Source of the DNA: Halomonas ventosae
GTDB taxonomy: Bacteria; Pseudomonadota; Gammaproteobacteria; Pseudomonadales; Halomonadaceae
DNA length: 64,000 bases
NCBI RefSeq assembly: GCF_004363555.1
Contig: NZ_SNZJ01000007.1
Coordinates: 124,001 to 188,000 of the forward strand
Direction of reading: 5' to 3'
Part shown: positions 1-7,675 of the stretch, one piece after another
Position numbering within the stretch: the first letter of the stretch is position 1
How the letters are laid out: every line of letters begins with the position of its first letter
The notes under the pieces: generated by a model
The model's input: only the letters and a program-made list of their open reading frames with translations
Told to the model about the DNA's origin: nothing
Database searches by the model: none
Made by a program: the position numbers and the translations under genes

Positions 1-942
1 GTCGGGGGTGCGCTCGAGGCCCTCCTCCACGGTCTCCTCGTAGTCGAGCTGGCCGCTCTCGACCTGAGGGCCGACCTCATCGAGGAACTGCGGATAGTGC
101 GCCCAGTGGTCGAAGACGATGAAGCCCTCCATGCGGGCACGGCGGATCAGGATCATCGCCAGGTTGCCGGGACCGGCGCTCGGTGTTTCCTCGTTGTAGC
201 GGGCGATCATGCCGCAGATGGCGATGCGCGCGCCGACCTTGAGGGTGTTCAGCGCCGCCTCCAGGCAGGTGCCGCCGACGTTCTCGTAGTAGACGTCGAA
301 GCCCTCGGGGCAGGCGTCCTGCAGCGCCTCGGTGAGCTGGGCGGCGTCCTTGTCCCGGTAGCTCACCGCCTTGATGCCGTGGGACTCCAGCCATTCGAGC
401 TTCTCGGGGGCCCCGGCGATGCCGACCACGGTGCCGCCCCTGGCCTTGGCCAGCTGCACGGCCAGCGAGCCCACCGCGCCGGCGGCGCCGCTGACCAGCA
501 CGTTGTCGCCCTCCTGCATCTCGGCAATGCGGTTCAGGCCGGTCCAGGCGGTCATGCCCGGCATGCCGAGCACGCCCAGGTAGGCCTGTTCCGGGACCTC
601 GAAGGTGGGCAGCGGCTCCAGCTGGTCGCCGGGTAGCTGGGCGATGTCCCGCCAGCCGCCCATGTGGCGCACCCTGGTGCCCACCGGGAAGGCCGCATCG
701 CGGGACTCGATCACCTCGCCGATGGCCGCCCCTTCCAGGGGGGCGTTCAGCTCGAAGGGAGAGATGTAGGTCGTCACGCCGCTCATGCGGCCACGCATGT
801 AGGGGTCCACCGACAGCCAGCTGTTGCGGATGCGCACCTCGCCTTCGGCGAGCGAGGGCAGTTCCCGCTCGTGGAGCTCGAACAGCTCGCGTGCCGGTGT
901 GCCCTGGGGGTGGTCGTTGATGGTGAAGTAGCGGGATTGCAT
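1..942 (-). CDS. NADP-dependent MDR-family oxidoreductase (CurA/YncB-like), 3' end cut by window
   Basis: Medium-chain reductase of the leukotriene B4 12-hydroxydehydrogenase/CurA type, expected to reduce alpha,beta-unsaturated carbonyls with NADPH in the cytoplasm. The 314 visible residues begin MQSRYFTINDHPQG. They contain SVDPYMRGRM near residue 50, typical of this zinc-free subgroup, and the nucleotide-binding stretch VSGAAGAVGSLAVQLAK near residue 160. The family is usually 330-345 residues, so only a short C-terminal tail is missing. The ATG at 942 is preceded by AAGGAG at good spacing. A palindrome 26 bases upstream may be the operator of a TetR-family regulator that is not in the window. 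The family call is firm; the substrate is unknown. Confidence 0.9.
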   Translation of the reverse strand, partial: MQSRYFTINDHPQGTPARELFELHERELPSLAEGEVRIRNSWLSVDPYMRGRMSGVTTYISPFELNAPLEGAAIGEVIESRDAAFPVGTRVRHMGGWRDIAQLPGDQLEPLPTFEVPEQAYLGVLGMPGMTAWTGLNRIAEMQEGDNVLVSGAAGAVGSLAVQLAKARGGTVVGIAGAPEKLEWLESHGIKAVSYRDKDAAQLTEALQDACPEGFDVYYENVGGTCLEAALNTLKVGARIAICGMIARYNEETPSAGPGNLAMILIRRARMEGFIVFDHWAHYPQFLDEVGPQVESGQLDYEETVEEGLERTPD

Positions 943-967
943 CGTGCGGCTCCTTCGCTTCGGTAAG

Positions 968-982
968 TAGACGACCAGTCTA
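968..982. promoter_or_regulatory. Palindromic candidate operator (TAGAC-n5-GTCTA)
   Basis: TAGAC and GTCTA are perfect 5-base arms around a 5-base spacer, in the leader of the minus-strand MDR oxidoreductase. From memory it resembles boxes of NemR-like TetR-family repressors, which control enone and aldehyde reductases. That family match is an inference. Confidence 0.4.
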
Positions 983-1099
983 ATGCAGTGGCGGCGAACG
1001 GGCCAACCTGTCCGGTCGTGCCGGCTGGCCCTGGCGAAGGATGCGGATTCGCCGGGCAGCCGTCATCATGGATGCCCCGGCCACACGGCAAGGACGCCC

Positions 1100-1939
1100 A
1101 TGCTCGCCTTATCCATGCTCTACTCCCTCTCGCTGATCGTGCTCGGCCTCTGTGCCGATGCGCGGTGGCGCATCGGCGGGGCCGTGGCGGTGCTGATGGT
1201 GGCGGGGCTCATCGGGCTGGCGACCTGGCTCTTCGTCGCGATGGCGCTGGGTTATGTGGCGCTCAGCGCCTGGATGCAGGCCCGTCCAGGGCCGCCCTTG
1301 CTGGCCTGGGCGCGTCTCGCGGTGTGGGTCGTCGCCAGCGCCGGGCTCGTGCTCCACGCCTGGCCGGGCCACGAGGGGCTGGTGGTGGTCGAGCAGCAGG
1401 TGCTGAAGGCGGATAGCCTGCCCGTGAGCCTCTACCTCAACCACGACAAGGTGCTGGTGGCCTGGTCGCTGCTCGGCTGGCTGCCGCTGTTCGGGCGCAG
1501 CGTCTCGACGGTCGGCGGGATGTCGTCGCTTGCCGTGCCATGGCTGGCTGTCGCGGGCATCGTGGCGCTCATGGGGCTCGCGGTGGCGCTGGGGCTGGTG
1601 GCCTGGCAGCCGGGTCTACCGGAGGTGGTCTGGGTGTTCGCCGTGGCCAACCTGCTCAATACCTGTATTGCCGAGGAACTGCTGTTCCGGGGCATGCTGC
1701 AGCGCTGGCTGATGGGGCGGGCAGGGGCGCTGGCCGCCGTGGCGCTGACCAGCGCCCTCTTCGGCGTGGCACACCTCACCGGGGGCGGGGCCTTCGTGCT
1801 GGTCGCCACCGCGGCCGGGCTGCTCTATGGCCTGGTCTACCTGTGGACGGGCCGGCTGGTGTGGGCGGTGCTGGTGCACTGGGGGCTCAACCTCAGCCAC
1901 CTGCTGCTGTTCAGCTATCCCATGCTGGCGGGTGCCTGA
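1100..1939 (+). CDS. CPBP-family intramembrane metalloprotease
   Basis: Polytopic membrane protein of 279 residues of the CPBP (CAAX protease and bacteriocin-processing, Abi) family, putative intramembrane glutamic/metallo-proteases. The conserved motifs are visible in the C-terminal half: EELLFRGMLQR (EExxxR), FGVAHL (FxxxH) and VHWGLNLSH (HxxxN/D). The N-terminal half is a series of hydrophobic segments. The ATG at 1100 has AAGGAC before it; an upstream in-frame ATG at 983 gives a polar, unlikely leader. It stands alone, with no bacteriocin or prenylation genes beside it, so no substrate can be proposed. Confidence 0.85.
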   Translation: MLALSMLYSLSLIVLGLCADARWRIGGAVAVLMVAGLIGLATWLFVAMALGYVALSAWMQARPGPPLLAWARLAVWVVASAGLVLHAWPGHEGLVVVEQQVLKADSLPVSLYLNHDKVLVAWSLLGWLPLFGRSVSTVGGMSSLAVPWLAVAGIVALMGLAVALGLVAWQPGLPEVVWVFAVANLLNTCIAEELLFRGMLQRWLMGRAGALAAVALTSALFGVAHLTGGGAFVLVATAAGLLYGLVYLWTGRLVWAVLVHWGLNLSHLLLFSYPMLAGA

Positions 1940-1964
1940 GGTGACCCAGGGCTTCCTGTCGGCA

Positions 1965-1990
1965 TTCCACCCCGACGGGTCGGGGTGGAA
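1965..1990. terminator. Perfect 12-base inverted repeat, likely terminator or REP-like palindrome
   Basis: TTCCACCCCGAC, then GG, then its exact reverse complement. It starts 26 bases after the CPBP stop codon, which suits a terminator, but no T-tract follows. It could instead be a palindromic unit related to the adjacent repeats. Confidence 0.5.
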
Positions 1991-1998
1991 GGGTGTCA

Positions 1999-2094
1999 GG
2001 GGTGGCTCTTCCCTGAGCCCTCGTCGTGACGAGTCTTGCGCCTGAGGGGGTGGCTCTTCCTTGAACCGCTCATCGCGACGAGTCGTTCTCCTGC
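1999..2094. repeat. Two tandem imperfect 48-base repeats
   Basis: Copies begin at 1999 and 2047, both with GGGGTGGCTCTTCC. Each has a central near-palindrome (CTCGTCGTGACGAG in copy 1, CTCATCGCGACGAG in copy 2). About four bases in five agree. There are too few copies and no unique spacers, so this is not a CRISPR. Confidence 0.6.
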
Positions 2095-2381
2095 CCAGTA
2101 TCAAGCCAAAGGTGTGCCAACGTCATTGTTAGTCCATTTAAATCATGTGTTTGGAGTCTTATCGATCCCTGGCCGGCTTTCTCCAGCCCGGCGAACGTGC
2201 CGAGACTGTCGCCAGCCGCCAACAGGATCGGCGCGCAAGGCGAGCAGGCGGGCTCCTGCTGGGCTGGAGCCTGTCGCTTATCCGAGACAGTCGTGGTCCC
2301 TTGGGCATCTTGCGCGGTGTCAATCAGGCCATGTCGCCCTCCAGACCCCGGGGTAGGGGACCGCAAGCCACCGGGCCGCGA

Positions 2382-2669
2382 TCAGTCACCCTTATCCAGG
2401 GCATGCAGCCCCCTGGCAATCAGCTCGTCGGCCATCGCCCGGGAGGCCAGGGCGAACTCCACCCGTGCCGTGGCCAGGGCGCTCAGGTCGCGGGAGTCGA
2501 CCTGATGCTCCAGGCGGTCGAGGCGCGCCTTGGCTTCGGCCAGCCGCCGGGCCAGTGACGCCTCCAGGCTGATGCAGGCCTGGGGCAGGTCGGGCATCGG
2601 GAACAGCTGCTCCACCAGTTCCTCTTGAACTGCATCAGGCAGCTCGCATGCCAGTGTCGGGATGTTCAT
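2382..2669 (-). CDS. Small hypothetical protein
   Basis: Protein of 95 residues, rich in Ala, Leu, Glu and Arg, with no signal peptide or membrane segment. A likely amphipathic helix or short coiled coil spans roughly residues 35-70 (LARRLAEAKARLDRLEHQV). The start is well supported: GAGGAGGT lies at ideal distance from the ATG at 2669. I do not recognise the family. It has its own likely promoter at 2758-2784. Confidence 0.7.
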   Translation of the reverse strand: MNIPTLACELPDAVQEELVEQLFPMPDLPQACISLEASLARRLAEAKARLDRLEHQVDSRDLSALATARVEFALASRAMADELIARGLHALDKGD

Positions 2670-2757
2670 TGTGAGACCTCCTCGGCCTCAGGGGCGGCCA
2701 GGATGTGACGTCCTGCAGTTCGGGGCCCACCAGCAGCGGGACAGGCCCCTCTCTGTG

Positions 2758-2784
2758 ACTATAGTGTGTTTTTTTGTAAGTCAA
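2758..2784 (-). promoter_or_regulatory. Candidate sigma-70 promoter for the 95-residue protein
   Basis: Read on the minus strand: TTGACT, a 15-base spacer with a run of seven A, then TATAGT. Both hexamers are good, but the spacer is two bases short. The position fits transcription of the small gene starting at 2669. Confidence 0.4.
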
Positions 2785-2851
2785 GGCGAGAATCTGGTCC
2801 TGGCGTGGCTGGACTAGGCTGGTGGATGAGCCTCGGGTCTCGAGGATGCCG

Positions 2852-3709
2852 ATGAGTGACCTTCATCCCCTGTTTCGCCTGCTCCTCTGGCTGCTGCTGG
2901 TCTACGCCATGCTGGTGATGATGGCCTGTGCCTTCCAGGACCGGCTGCTCTACCTGCCCCATGTGGGCGGACGCGAGCACCTTGCCACCCCGCAGGAGCG
3001 CGGCTTGGCCTATGAGCCGGTCACCCTGGGTACCGAGGATGGCCTGCGACTGGATGCCTGGTGGGTGCCGGCCCGGACGTCGCGGGGCGCCCTGCTGTTC
3101 CTGCACGGCAATGCCGGCAACATCTCCCACCGGCTGGACTCGATCGAGCAGTTCCACCGCCTGGGGCTCTCGGTGCTGATCCTCGATTACCGGGGCTACG
3201 GCCGGAGCGAGGGCAGCCCCTCGGAGGCGGGCACGGCGCACGATGCCCGGGCCGGCTGGCGCTGGTTGCGCGAGACGGCTGGCCTGTCGCCCGGCGAGAT
3301 CGTGCTGTTCGGCCGTTCGCTGGGAGCCGCCGTGGCGGCGAACCTGGCGCGGGAACTCCGGGGCGAGGCGCGCCCCGCGGCGCTGATCCTGGAGTCGGCG
3401 TTCCGCTCGGTTCCCGAACTGGGCCAGCGGCTCTACCCCATCCTGCCGGCCCGCTGGCTGTCACGCTTCGACTACGATACCGCGGCCTATGTGGCACAGA
3501 GCGAGGCGCCGGTGCTGGTCATCCACAGCCGGGAGGACGACATCATCCCGTTCGCCGAAGGCGAGGCAGTCCATGCGGCGGCGCCCGAGCCCAAGCGGAT
3601 GCTGGTGATCGGCGGCAGCCACAATACCGGTTTCCTGGAGAGCGAGGCGGTCTACCTGGCGGGTATCGAGGCCTTCCTGGTCGAGGTCGCGGGGTTGCCC
3701 GCCCCCTGA
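2852..3709 (+). CDS. Alpha/beta hydrolase, Bem46/ABHD13-like, membrane-anchored
   Basis: Serine hydrolase of 285 residues. A hydrophobic N-terminal segment (RLLLWLLLVYAMLVMM, about residues 8-23) would anchor it. It ends in AC, so a lipoprotein anchor is possible. The alpha/beta fold shows the oxyanion region LFLHGNAGN, DYRGYGRSEG, the nucleophile elbow GRSLG, the acid in HSREDDIIPF and the histidine in GGSHNTGF. The ATG at 2852 is chosen because GAGG lies six bases before it; in-frame ATGs at 2822 and 2846 have worse spacing. Members are uncharacterised esterases or peptidases, so the substrate is unknown. Confidence 0.88.
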   Translation: MSDLHPLFRLLLWLLLVYAMLVMMACAFQDRLLYLPHVGGREHLATPQERGLAYEPVTLGTEDGLRLDAWWVPARTSRGALLFLHGNAGNISHRLDSIEQFHRLGLSVLILDYRGYGRSEGSPSEAGTAHDARAGWRWLRETAGLSPGEIVLFGRSLGAAVAANLARELRGEARPAALILESAFRSVPELGQRLYPILPARWLSRFDYDTAAYVAQSEAPVLVIHSREDDIIPFAEGEAVHAAAPEPKRMLVIGGSHNTGFLESEAVYLAGIEAFLVEVAGLPAP

Positions 3710-3779
3710 AGAGAGAGGCGCGTCCTCAGGGGTGGGGCCGGTGTAGTATCGGGCTATGCACCAGCGACAGGAGGGCGAC

Positions 3780-4469
3780 ATGGCATCGGCGATCGGTTGG
3801 CTCGGGGCCAGGAGGGCAAGAGGGGCCTGCTTGCGGCGTGTGGCGGGGTTCCTGCTGGTCGGCGGCTATCTCCTGGTGGCCAGCGGCTGCGCCATGCTGG
3901 CGCCGTCGCCGCCGGAGGATCAGCGCAACATCTGCGAGATCTTCCGTGAGCAGCCGTCCTGGTATGACCACGCCCGGGCCGCCGAGGAACGATGGGGAAC
4001 GCCCATCGCCACGCAACTGGCGTTCATCCAGCAGGAGTCGGGCTTCCGCAGTCATGTGCGGCCACCACGCACCCGCCTGCTGGGCGTGATTCCCTGGCGG
4101 CGGCCGTCCTCGGCCAAGGGCTACGCCCAGGCCCAGGATCCGGTGTGGGGCGAGTATCGCGACGATGCCGGCGGCCTCTTCGCGCGCCGTACCCACATGC
4201 AGCACGCCACCGACTTCATCGGCTGGTACAACGCGCGATCACGCCGCCAGCTGGGTCTCTCGCTGCACGACCCCGAACGGCTCTACCTGGCCTACCACGA
4301 GGGCCAAGGTGGCTATCGGCGGGGCACCTACCGGGCCAAGCCCCGGGTGAGGCAGGCGGCTCGCCAGGTGGCCGCCCGGGCCGACCGCTACCAGGCACAG
4401 CTCGGGGCCTGCGAGGCCGAGTTTCGCTGTCGACGCTTCTATCAGGTCTGGCCGTTCTGTCGCGCCTGA
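3780..4469 (+). CDS. Lytic-transglycosylase-like (SLT domain) lipoprotein
   Basis: Protein of 229 residues with an arginine-rich N-terminus, a hydrophobic stretch and a lipobox VASGC at about residues 32-36, so it should be lipidated and face the periplasm. The mature part carries an SLT-type fold signal, QLAFIQQESGFRS, whose Glu would be the catalytic acid, followed by a WYN/YLAYHEGQGGY segment typical of this subgroup. It would cleave peptidoglycan glycan strands. The ATG at 3780 is chosen over the one at 3756 because AGGAGGG precedes it at good distance. Confidence 0.82.
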   Translation: MASAIGWLGARRARGACLRRVAGFLLVGGYLLVASGCAMLAPSPPEDQRNICEIFREQPSWYDHARAAEERWGTPIATQLAFIQQESGFRSHVRPPRTRLLGVIPWRRPSSAKGYAQAQDPVWGEYRDDAGGLFARRTHMQHATDFIGWYNARSRRQLGLSLHDPERLYLAYHEGQGGYRRGTYRAKPRVRQAARQVAARADRYQAQLGACEAEFRCRRFYQVWPFCRA

Positions 4470-4476
4470 ACGAAAA

Positions 4477-4507
4477 CACCCCACCCGGCCCGGGGCCGGA
4501 TGGGGTG
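4477..4507 (-). terminator. Rho-independent terminator of the 103-residue gene
   Basis: Fourteen-base arms with one mismatch around a CGG loop (CACCCCACCCGGCC ... GGCCGGATGGGGTG). On the minus strand the stem is followed by TTTTCG. It may also stop plus-strand transcription from the SLT lipoprotein. Confidence 0.75.
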
Positions 4508-4539
4508 CGGTGACTGCACTTGCAGGTACGGTCACGGCC

Positions 4540-4851
4540 TCAACGGTGAGGCTCTTCCTCGAACAGCTCCGCCTTGGCATCACGCATGACGTCCTCGCAG
4601 GCGGCCTGATGGGCGAGCTGGGTGAGCAGGCTCTGGCTCAGGGCGAAACCCTTCTCCAGGCAGGTGTCGACGTCCTCACGGCTCACTTCGGGGGTGACGT
4701 TGCAGTCAATCTTGATCGTTCTTCCACCACCGTCCAGCCTGTCGGCGAACTCCCGAAAGCGCCAGGCGATTCGCTCCTTCCAGCTGGCTGATTCTTCCAC
4801 GCCTTCGTTTACGCTAAACGTGCACTGCCACTCCGGTTTGTAGACCTTCAT
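4540..4851 (-). CDS. Hypothetical protein, cytoplasmic, 103 residues
   Basis: Acidic soluble protein beginning MKVYKPEWQCTFSVNEG, with three cysteines (10, 50 and 84 region) not arranged as a metal-binding pair. The N-terminal half looks beta-rich (TIKIDCNVTPEV). The C-terminal half is helical and Glu-rich. GGGAGG precedes the ATG at 4851, and a good terminator follows at 4477-4507, so it is a monocistronic gene. I cannot assign a family. Confidence 0.75.
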   Translation of the reverse strand: MKVYKPEWQCTFSVNEGVEESASWKERIAWRFREFADRLDGGGRTIKIDCNVTPEVSREDVDTCLEKGFALSQSLLTQLAHQAACEDVMRDAKAELFEEEPHR

Positions 4852-4980
4852 GAGAACCTCCCGTGCTGGCTTGAAAGAATGATCGATCGTGTCTTCTGCT
4901 CCGTATCTGAAGGTGTTGCCCGTTCATCATACAGGCTTTCGCTCGACTGACCATCGGTGGCGCCCCGGGGTGCCGACGGC

Positions 4981-5850
4981 TCACTCGAGCCGAACCTCGC
5001 CCAGCACCCCGGTCAGCCGCTCCAGCACCTCGCCGCTGTGCCGCCAGAAGTGCCAGTAGAGCGGCACGGCAAGCGAGCGCTCGGGGGCGATGCTGGCCAG
5101 CCGGCCCTCGGCCACCAGCGAGGCCACCTGCAACCGCGGCAGCATGCCGTAGCCGATGCCGGCGGTGGCCAGGCGCACGAAGCCTTCCGACGAGGGGCAG
5201 AGGTGGTAGGGGAAACGGCCGTGGTAGCCGCAGTCGGCGAGGAAGCGGTGCTGCAACTGGTCATGGGGGCCGTAGACGATGGCCGGTGCCCGGCGGAAGG
5301 CCTCTGGCGTCGGCCCGTTCGGGAAGTGCCGTTCGATGTAGGCCGGGGTGGCATAGGGGTGATAGACCATGGTGCCCAGCGGCACGCAGCGGGCCCCGGC
5401 GATGGGCTGGTCGCTGGCGCACAGGCAGGCCGCCACCTCGCCGTCGCGTAGCCGCTTGAGCCCCACGTCCTGGTCCTCGACCACCATGTCCAGCAGCAGG
5501 CCCTCCGCCCGGCAGAAGTCGCCGACGGCCGCGGCCCACCAGGTTGCCAGGCTGTCGGCATTGAGGGCGATGCGAAGCCGGGGCGAGGCCGCCTCCAGGG
5601 TGGGCAGGGTCGTGCGCAGGTCGCGCTCGAGGAGCTGGACCTGCTGGACATGGTTGAGCAGCCGCTGTCCCGCGGGGGTGGGCCGCAGCATCGGGTGGCG
5701 GACCAGCACCGGCTGGCCCAGGCGGACCTCCAGCGCCTTGATGCGCTGGGAGACCGCCGACTGCGAGAGGCCCAGCTGTTCGCCGGCGCGCTCGAAGCCG
5801 TCGCACTCGACCACCGTGGCCAGCGCCTGGAGCAGCTTGTAGTCCAGCAT
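4981..5850 (-). CDS. argP: LysR-family regulator ArgP (IciA)
   Basis: Protein of 289 residues with the LysR layout. The winged HTH covers residues 1-60 (LQALATVVECDGFERAGEQL and LSQSAVSQRIKALE), followed by a periplasmic-binding-protein-like effector domain. Divergent transcription from an ArgO/LysE exporter, 135 bases away, is the classic argP-argO arrangement. There ArgP with arginine or canavanine activates the exporter, and lysine blocks it. The ATG at 5850 has GGAGG before it. The family is certain. The ArgP identity rests on sequence resemblance plus context. Confidence 0.9.
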   Translation of the reverse strand: MLDYKLLQALATVVECDGFERAGEQLGLSQSAVSQRIKALEVRLGQPVLVRHPMLRPTPAGQRLLNHVQQVQLLERDLRTTLPTLEAASPRLRIALNADSLATWWAAAVGDFCRAEGLLLDMVVEDQDVGLKRLRDGEVAACLCASDQPIAGARCVPLGTMVYHPYATPAYIERHFPNGPTPEAFRRAPAIVYGPHDQLQHRFLADCGYHGRFPYHLCPSSEGFVRLATAGIGYGMLPRLQVASLVAEGRLASIAPERSLAVPLYWHFWRHSGEVLERLTGVLGEVRLE

Positions 5851-5985
5851 GGGGCCTCCGTGCCGGAAGGGGATGGGCATCAAGTATAAGCAGAACTGAT
5901 GTGATATTAGCAGGATGATTTTTCGGCATGACGTGGCAGCGCTATGCTGGCCGCTCTCGATGGGTACCAGGAGAGGGAAAAGGCG
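5851..5985. promoter_or_regulatory. Divergent argP-argO control region
   Basis: AT-richer than its surroundings around 5879-5925, as expected for promoters and a LysR-type operator. An imperfect dyad with ATCA and TGAT ends lies at about 5879-5900. I could not define the -35/-10 boxes with confidence. Confidence 0.45.
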
Positions 5986-6600
5986 ATGCTGGAGAGCTAT
6001 CTGACCGGGCTGGTGGTGTGCGGCGGGATCATCGTCGCCATCGGCGCGCAGAACGCCTATGTGCTGGGGGTGGCCGTGCGGCGGGAGCATCACTGGTGGT
6101 CGGCCGGGTTGTGCATGAGCACCGACGTGCTGCTGCTGGCCGCCGGGATGTTCGGGGTCAGCGCGGTGCTGCTGAGCATGCCGAGCGCCATGGAGGTGCT
6201 GCGCTGGCTGGGGGTGGCGTTCCTCGCCTGGCTGGCGGCCCAGGCCTTCCATCGCGCCGCCACCGGGCGTCAGGGACTGGCCGGTGGCGCGGCGGGCGGG
6301 CGCAGCCGCCGGGGAGTGCTGCTCGCCACCCTCGCGGTCACGCTGCTCAACCCCCAGGTGTACCTCGATACCCTGCTGCTGATCCCGGCCATCGGTGCCC
6401 AGCAGCAGAGTGCGGCCACCTTCGTGGCGGGCGCCGTCACCGCCTCGATCCTCTGGTTCAGCCTGCTGGCCTGGGGCGGCTCGGCGCTCTCGCCCTGGCT
6501 CTCCCGGCCTCTGGCCTGGCGGGCGATCGACGGCGCCATCGGCGTGATGATGGCGGTCATCGCCGTGCACCTGGCCGGCGGGACCGGCCTCGCGACCTGA
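5986..6600 (+). CDS. argO: LysE/ArgO-family basic amino acid exporter
   Basis: Inner-membrane protein of 204 residues with about six hydrophobic segments. The family signature is near the N-terminus (VAIGAQNAYVLGVAVRR) and the second repeat has LLNPQVYLDTLLLI. Members export arginine and sometimes lysine by proton exchange. The ATG at 5986 is chosen because it opens directly into the first membrane helix and is preceded by AAAAGG; an ATG at 5944 would add a polar leader. Expression is expected to depend on the divergent ArgP. Confidence 0.88.
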   Translation: MLESYLTGLVVCGGIIVAIGAQNAYVLGVAVRREHHWWSAGLCMSTDVLLLAAGMFGVSAVLLSMPSAMEVLRWLGVAFLAWLAAQAFHRAATGRQGLAGGAAGGRSRRGVLLATLAVTLLNPQVYLDTLLLIPAIGAQQQSAATFVAGAVTASILWFSLLAWGGSALSPWLSRPLAWRAIDGAIGVMMAVIAVHLAGGTGLAT

Positions 6601-6672
6601 CCGGGATCAAGCGGCCCGCCGATGCCGTCCGCGGGCTTTGCAATCAACGAACGGCTTGGCTCTACTGGGGCC

Positions 6673-7617
6673 ATGACACCGACCCAGGCCCCCGCTACCC
6701 CGGAGCGCAAGTTCGAGCGCTCGCTGGTCGAGGCGATCCTCGAAGCCTCGCCCGACGGCATTCTCGTCGTCGACGACCAGGGGGTGATCATCTGCCACAA
6801 TCACCGGCTGCTCGAGGTGCTCGGCATCCCGCCCGGGGCGATTTCGGGTGGCGAGGACGGTGACCTGGCGGGCGTGGACGACGAGCACCTCCTGGCACAG
6901 GCGCTACGGCTCTTTCGCGAGCCGGAGGCCTTCCTGGAGCGGGTGGAGAGGCTCTACGCCGACCCCGGCCTCGAGGACCACTGCGAGCTGGCGTGCCGGG
7001 ATGGCCGCACCCTGGAGCGCCACTCCAGGGCCCTCTGGGACGAGGGGCAGCGCTATGTCGGCCGTGTCTGGTTCTTCCGCGATATCACCGCGCGCAAGCG
7101 GGTGGAGCATGCCCTGGAGCAGCTGGCCCGGCATGACCCGCTCACCGGTGCCGCCAACCGCCGCCACTTCTTCGAGCGGGCCGCCGAGGAGCTCGCGCGT
7201 GCCCGGCGCCACGGCGATGCCCTCTCGCTGGTGATGCTCGACCTCGACCACTTCAAGCGGATCAACGACCACTGGGGACACGCCGCGGGCGACCGGGTGC
7301 TGCAGGCCTTCGCCGCCTGCGTCCGCTCGCTGCTGCGCCGGGAGGACCTGTTCGGGCGCATCGGCGGCGAGGAGTTCGTGGTGATGCTGCCGGCCACCGG
7401 CCAGGAGGGGGCCCTGCAGCTGGCCGAGCGCCTGCGCCGCCATACCGAGGGCCTCGAGCTCGCGGAGAATGGCGAGCGGGTGAGCGTCACCACCAGCGCC
7501 GGCGTGGCGACCCTGGCGGCGGGGGATGCCTCCCTGGATGCCCTCCTGCAGTGGGCGGACGAGGCGCTCTATGCCGCCAAGCGGGCCGGCCGCAACCGCT
7601 CGTTCTGCCAGGCCTAG
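6673..7617 (+). CDS. PAS-GGDEF diguanylate cyclase
   Basis: Cytoplasmic protein of 314 residues from the ATG at 6673 (331 from an alternative ATG at 6622; neither has a strong ribosome site). A PAS domain covers about residues 10-135 (SPDGILVVDDQGVI...RVWFFRDITARKR). A GGDEF domain follows, with DPLTGAANRR, an intact active site IGGEEF, and an RRED inhibitory site five residues upstream. It should make cyclic di-GMP under feedback inhibition, with the PAS domain as sensor. The stop lies 58 bases from the convergent mltF stop. Confidence 0.92.
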   Translation: MTPTQAPATPERKFERSLVEAILEASPDGILVVDDQGVIICHNHRLLEVLGIPPGAISGGEDGDLAGVDDEHLLAQALRLFREPEAFLERVERLYADPGLEDHCELACRDGRTLERHSRALWDEGQRYVGRVWFFRDITARKRVEHALEQLARHDPLTGAANRRHFFERAAEELARARRHGDALSLVMLDLDHFKRINDHWGHAAGDRVLQAFAACVRSLLRREDLFGRIGGEEFVVMLPATGQEGALQLAERLRRHTEGLELAENGERVSVTTSAGVATLAAGDASLDALLQWADEALYAAKRAGRNRSFCQA

Positions 7618-7675
7618 GCACTCGCCGCCGGCGATACCTGCAGGCCCTTACTTGCTCTTGCTCATCACCTCGTGT

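Larger units (their letters stand above)
1940..2381. other. Non-coding gap carrying palindromes and two tandem 48-base repeats
   Basis: No convincing gene lies in these 442 bases. The open frames here have poor starts and no recognisable product. The first 150 bases hold a perfect 26-base palindrome and a tandem repeat. A stretch near 2125-2170 is clearly more AT-rich than its surroundings. A short hairpin (AGCAGG/CCTGCT) lies at 2243-2260. Confidence 0.6.

Noticed and set aside
1999..2094. The tandem repeats as a mini-CRISPR.
   Set aside because: Only two contiguous copies, about 80 percent alike, without spacers or cas genes.
2145..2558. Several small open frames in the gap before the 95-residue gene.
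   Set aside because: They overlap each other on both strands, lack ribosome sites and show no conserved pattern. Random open frames of this size are common at this GC content.
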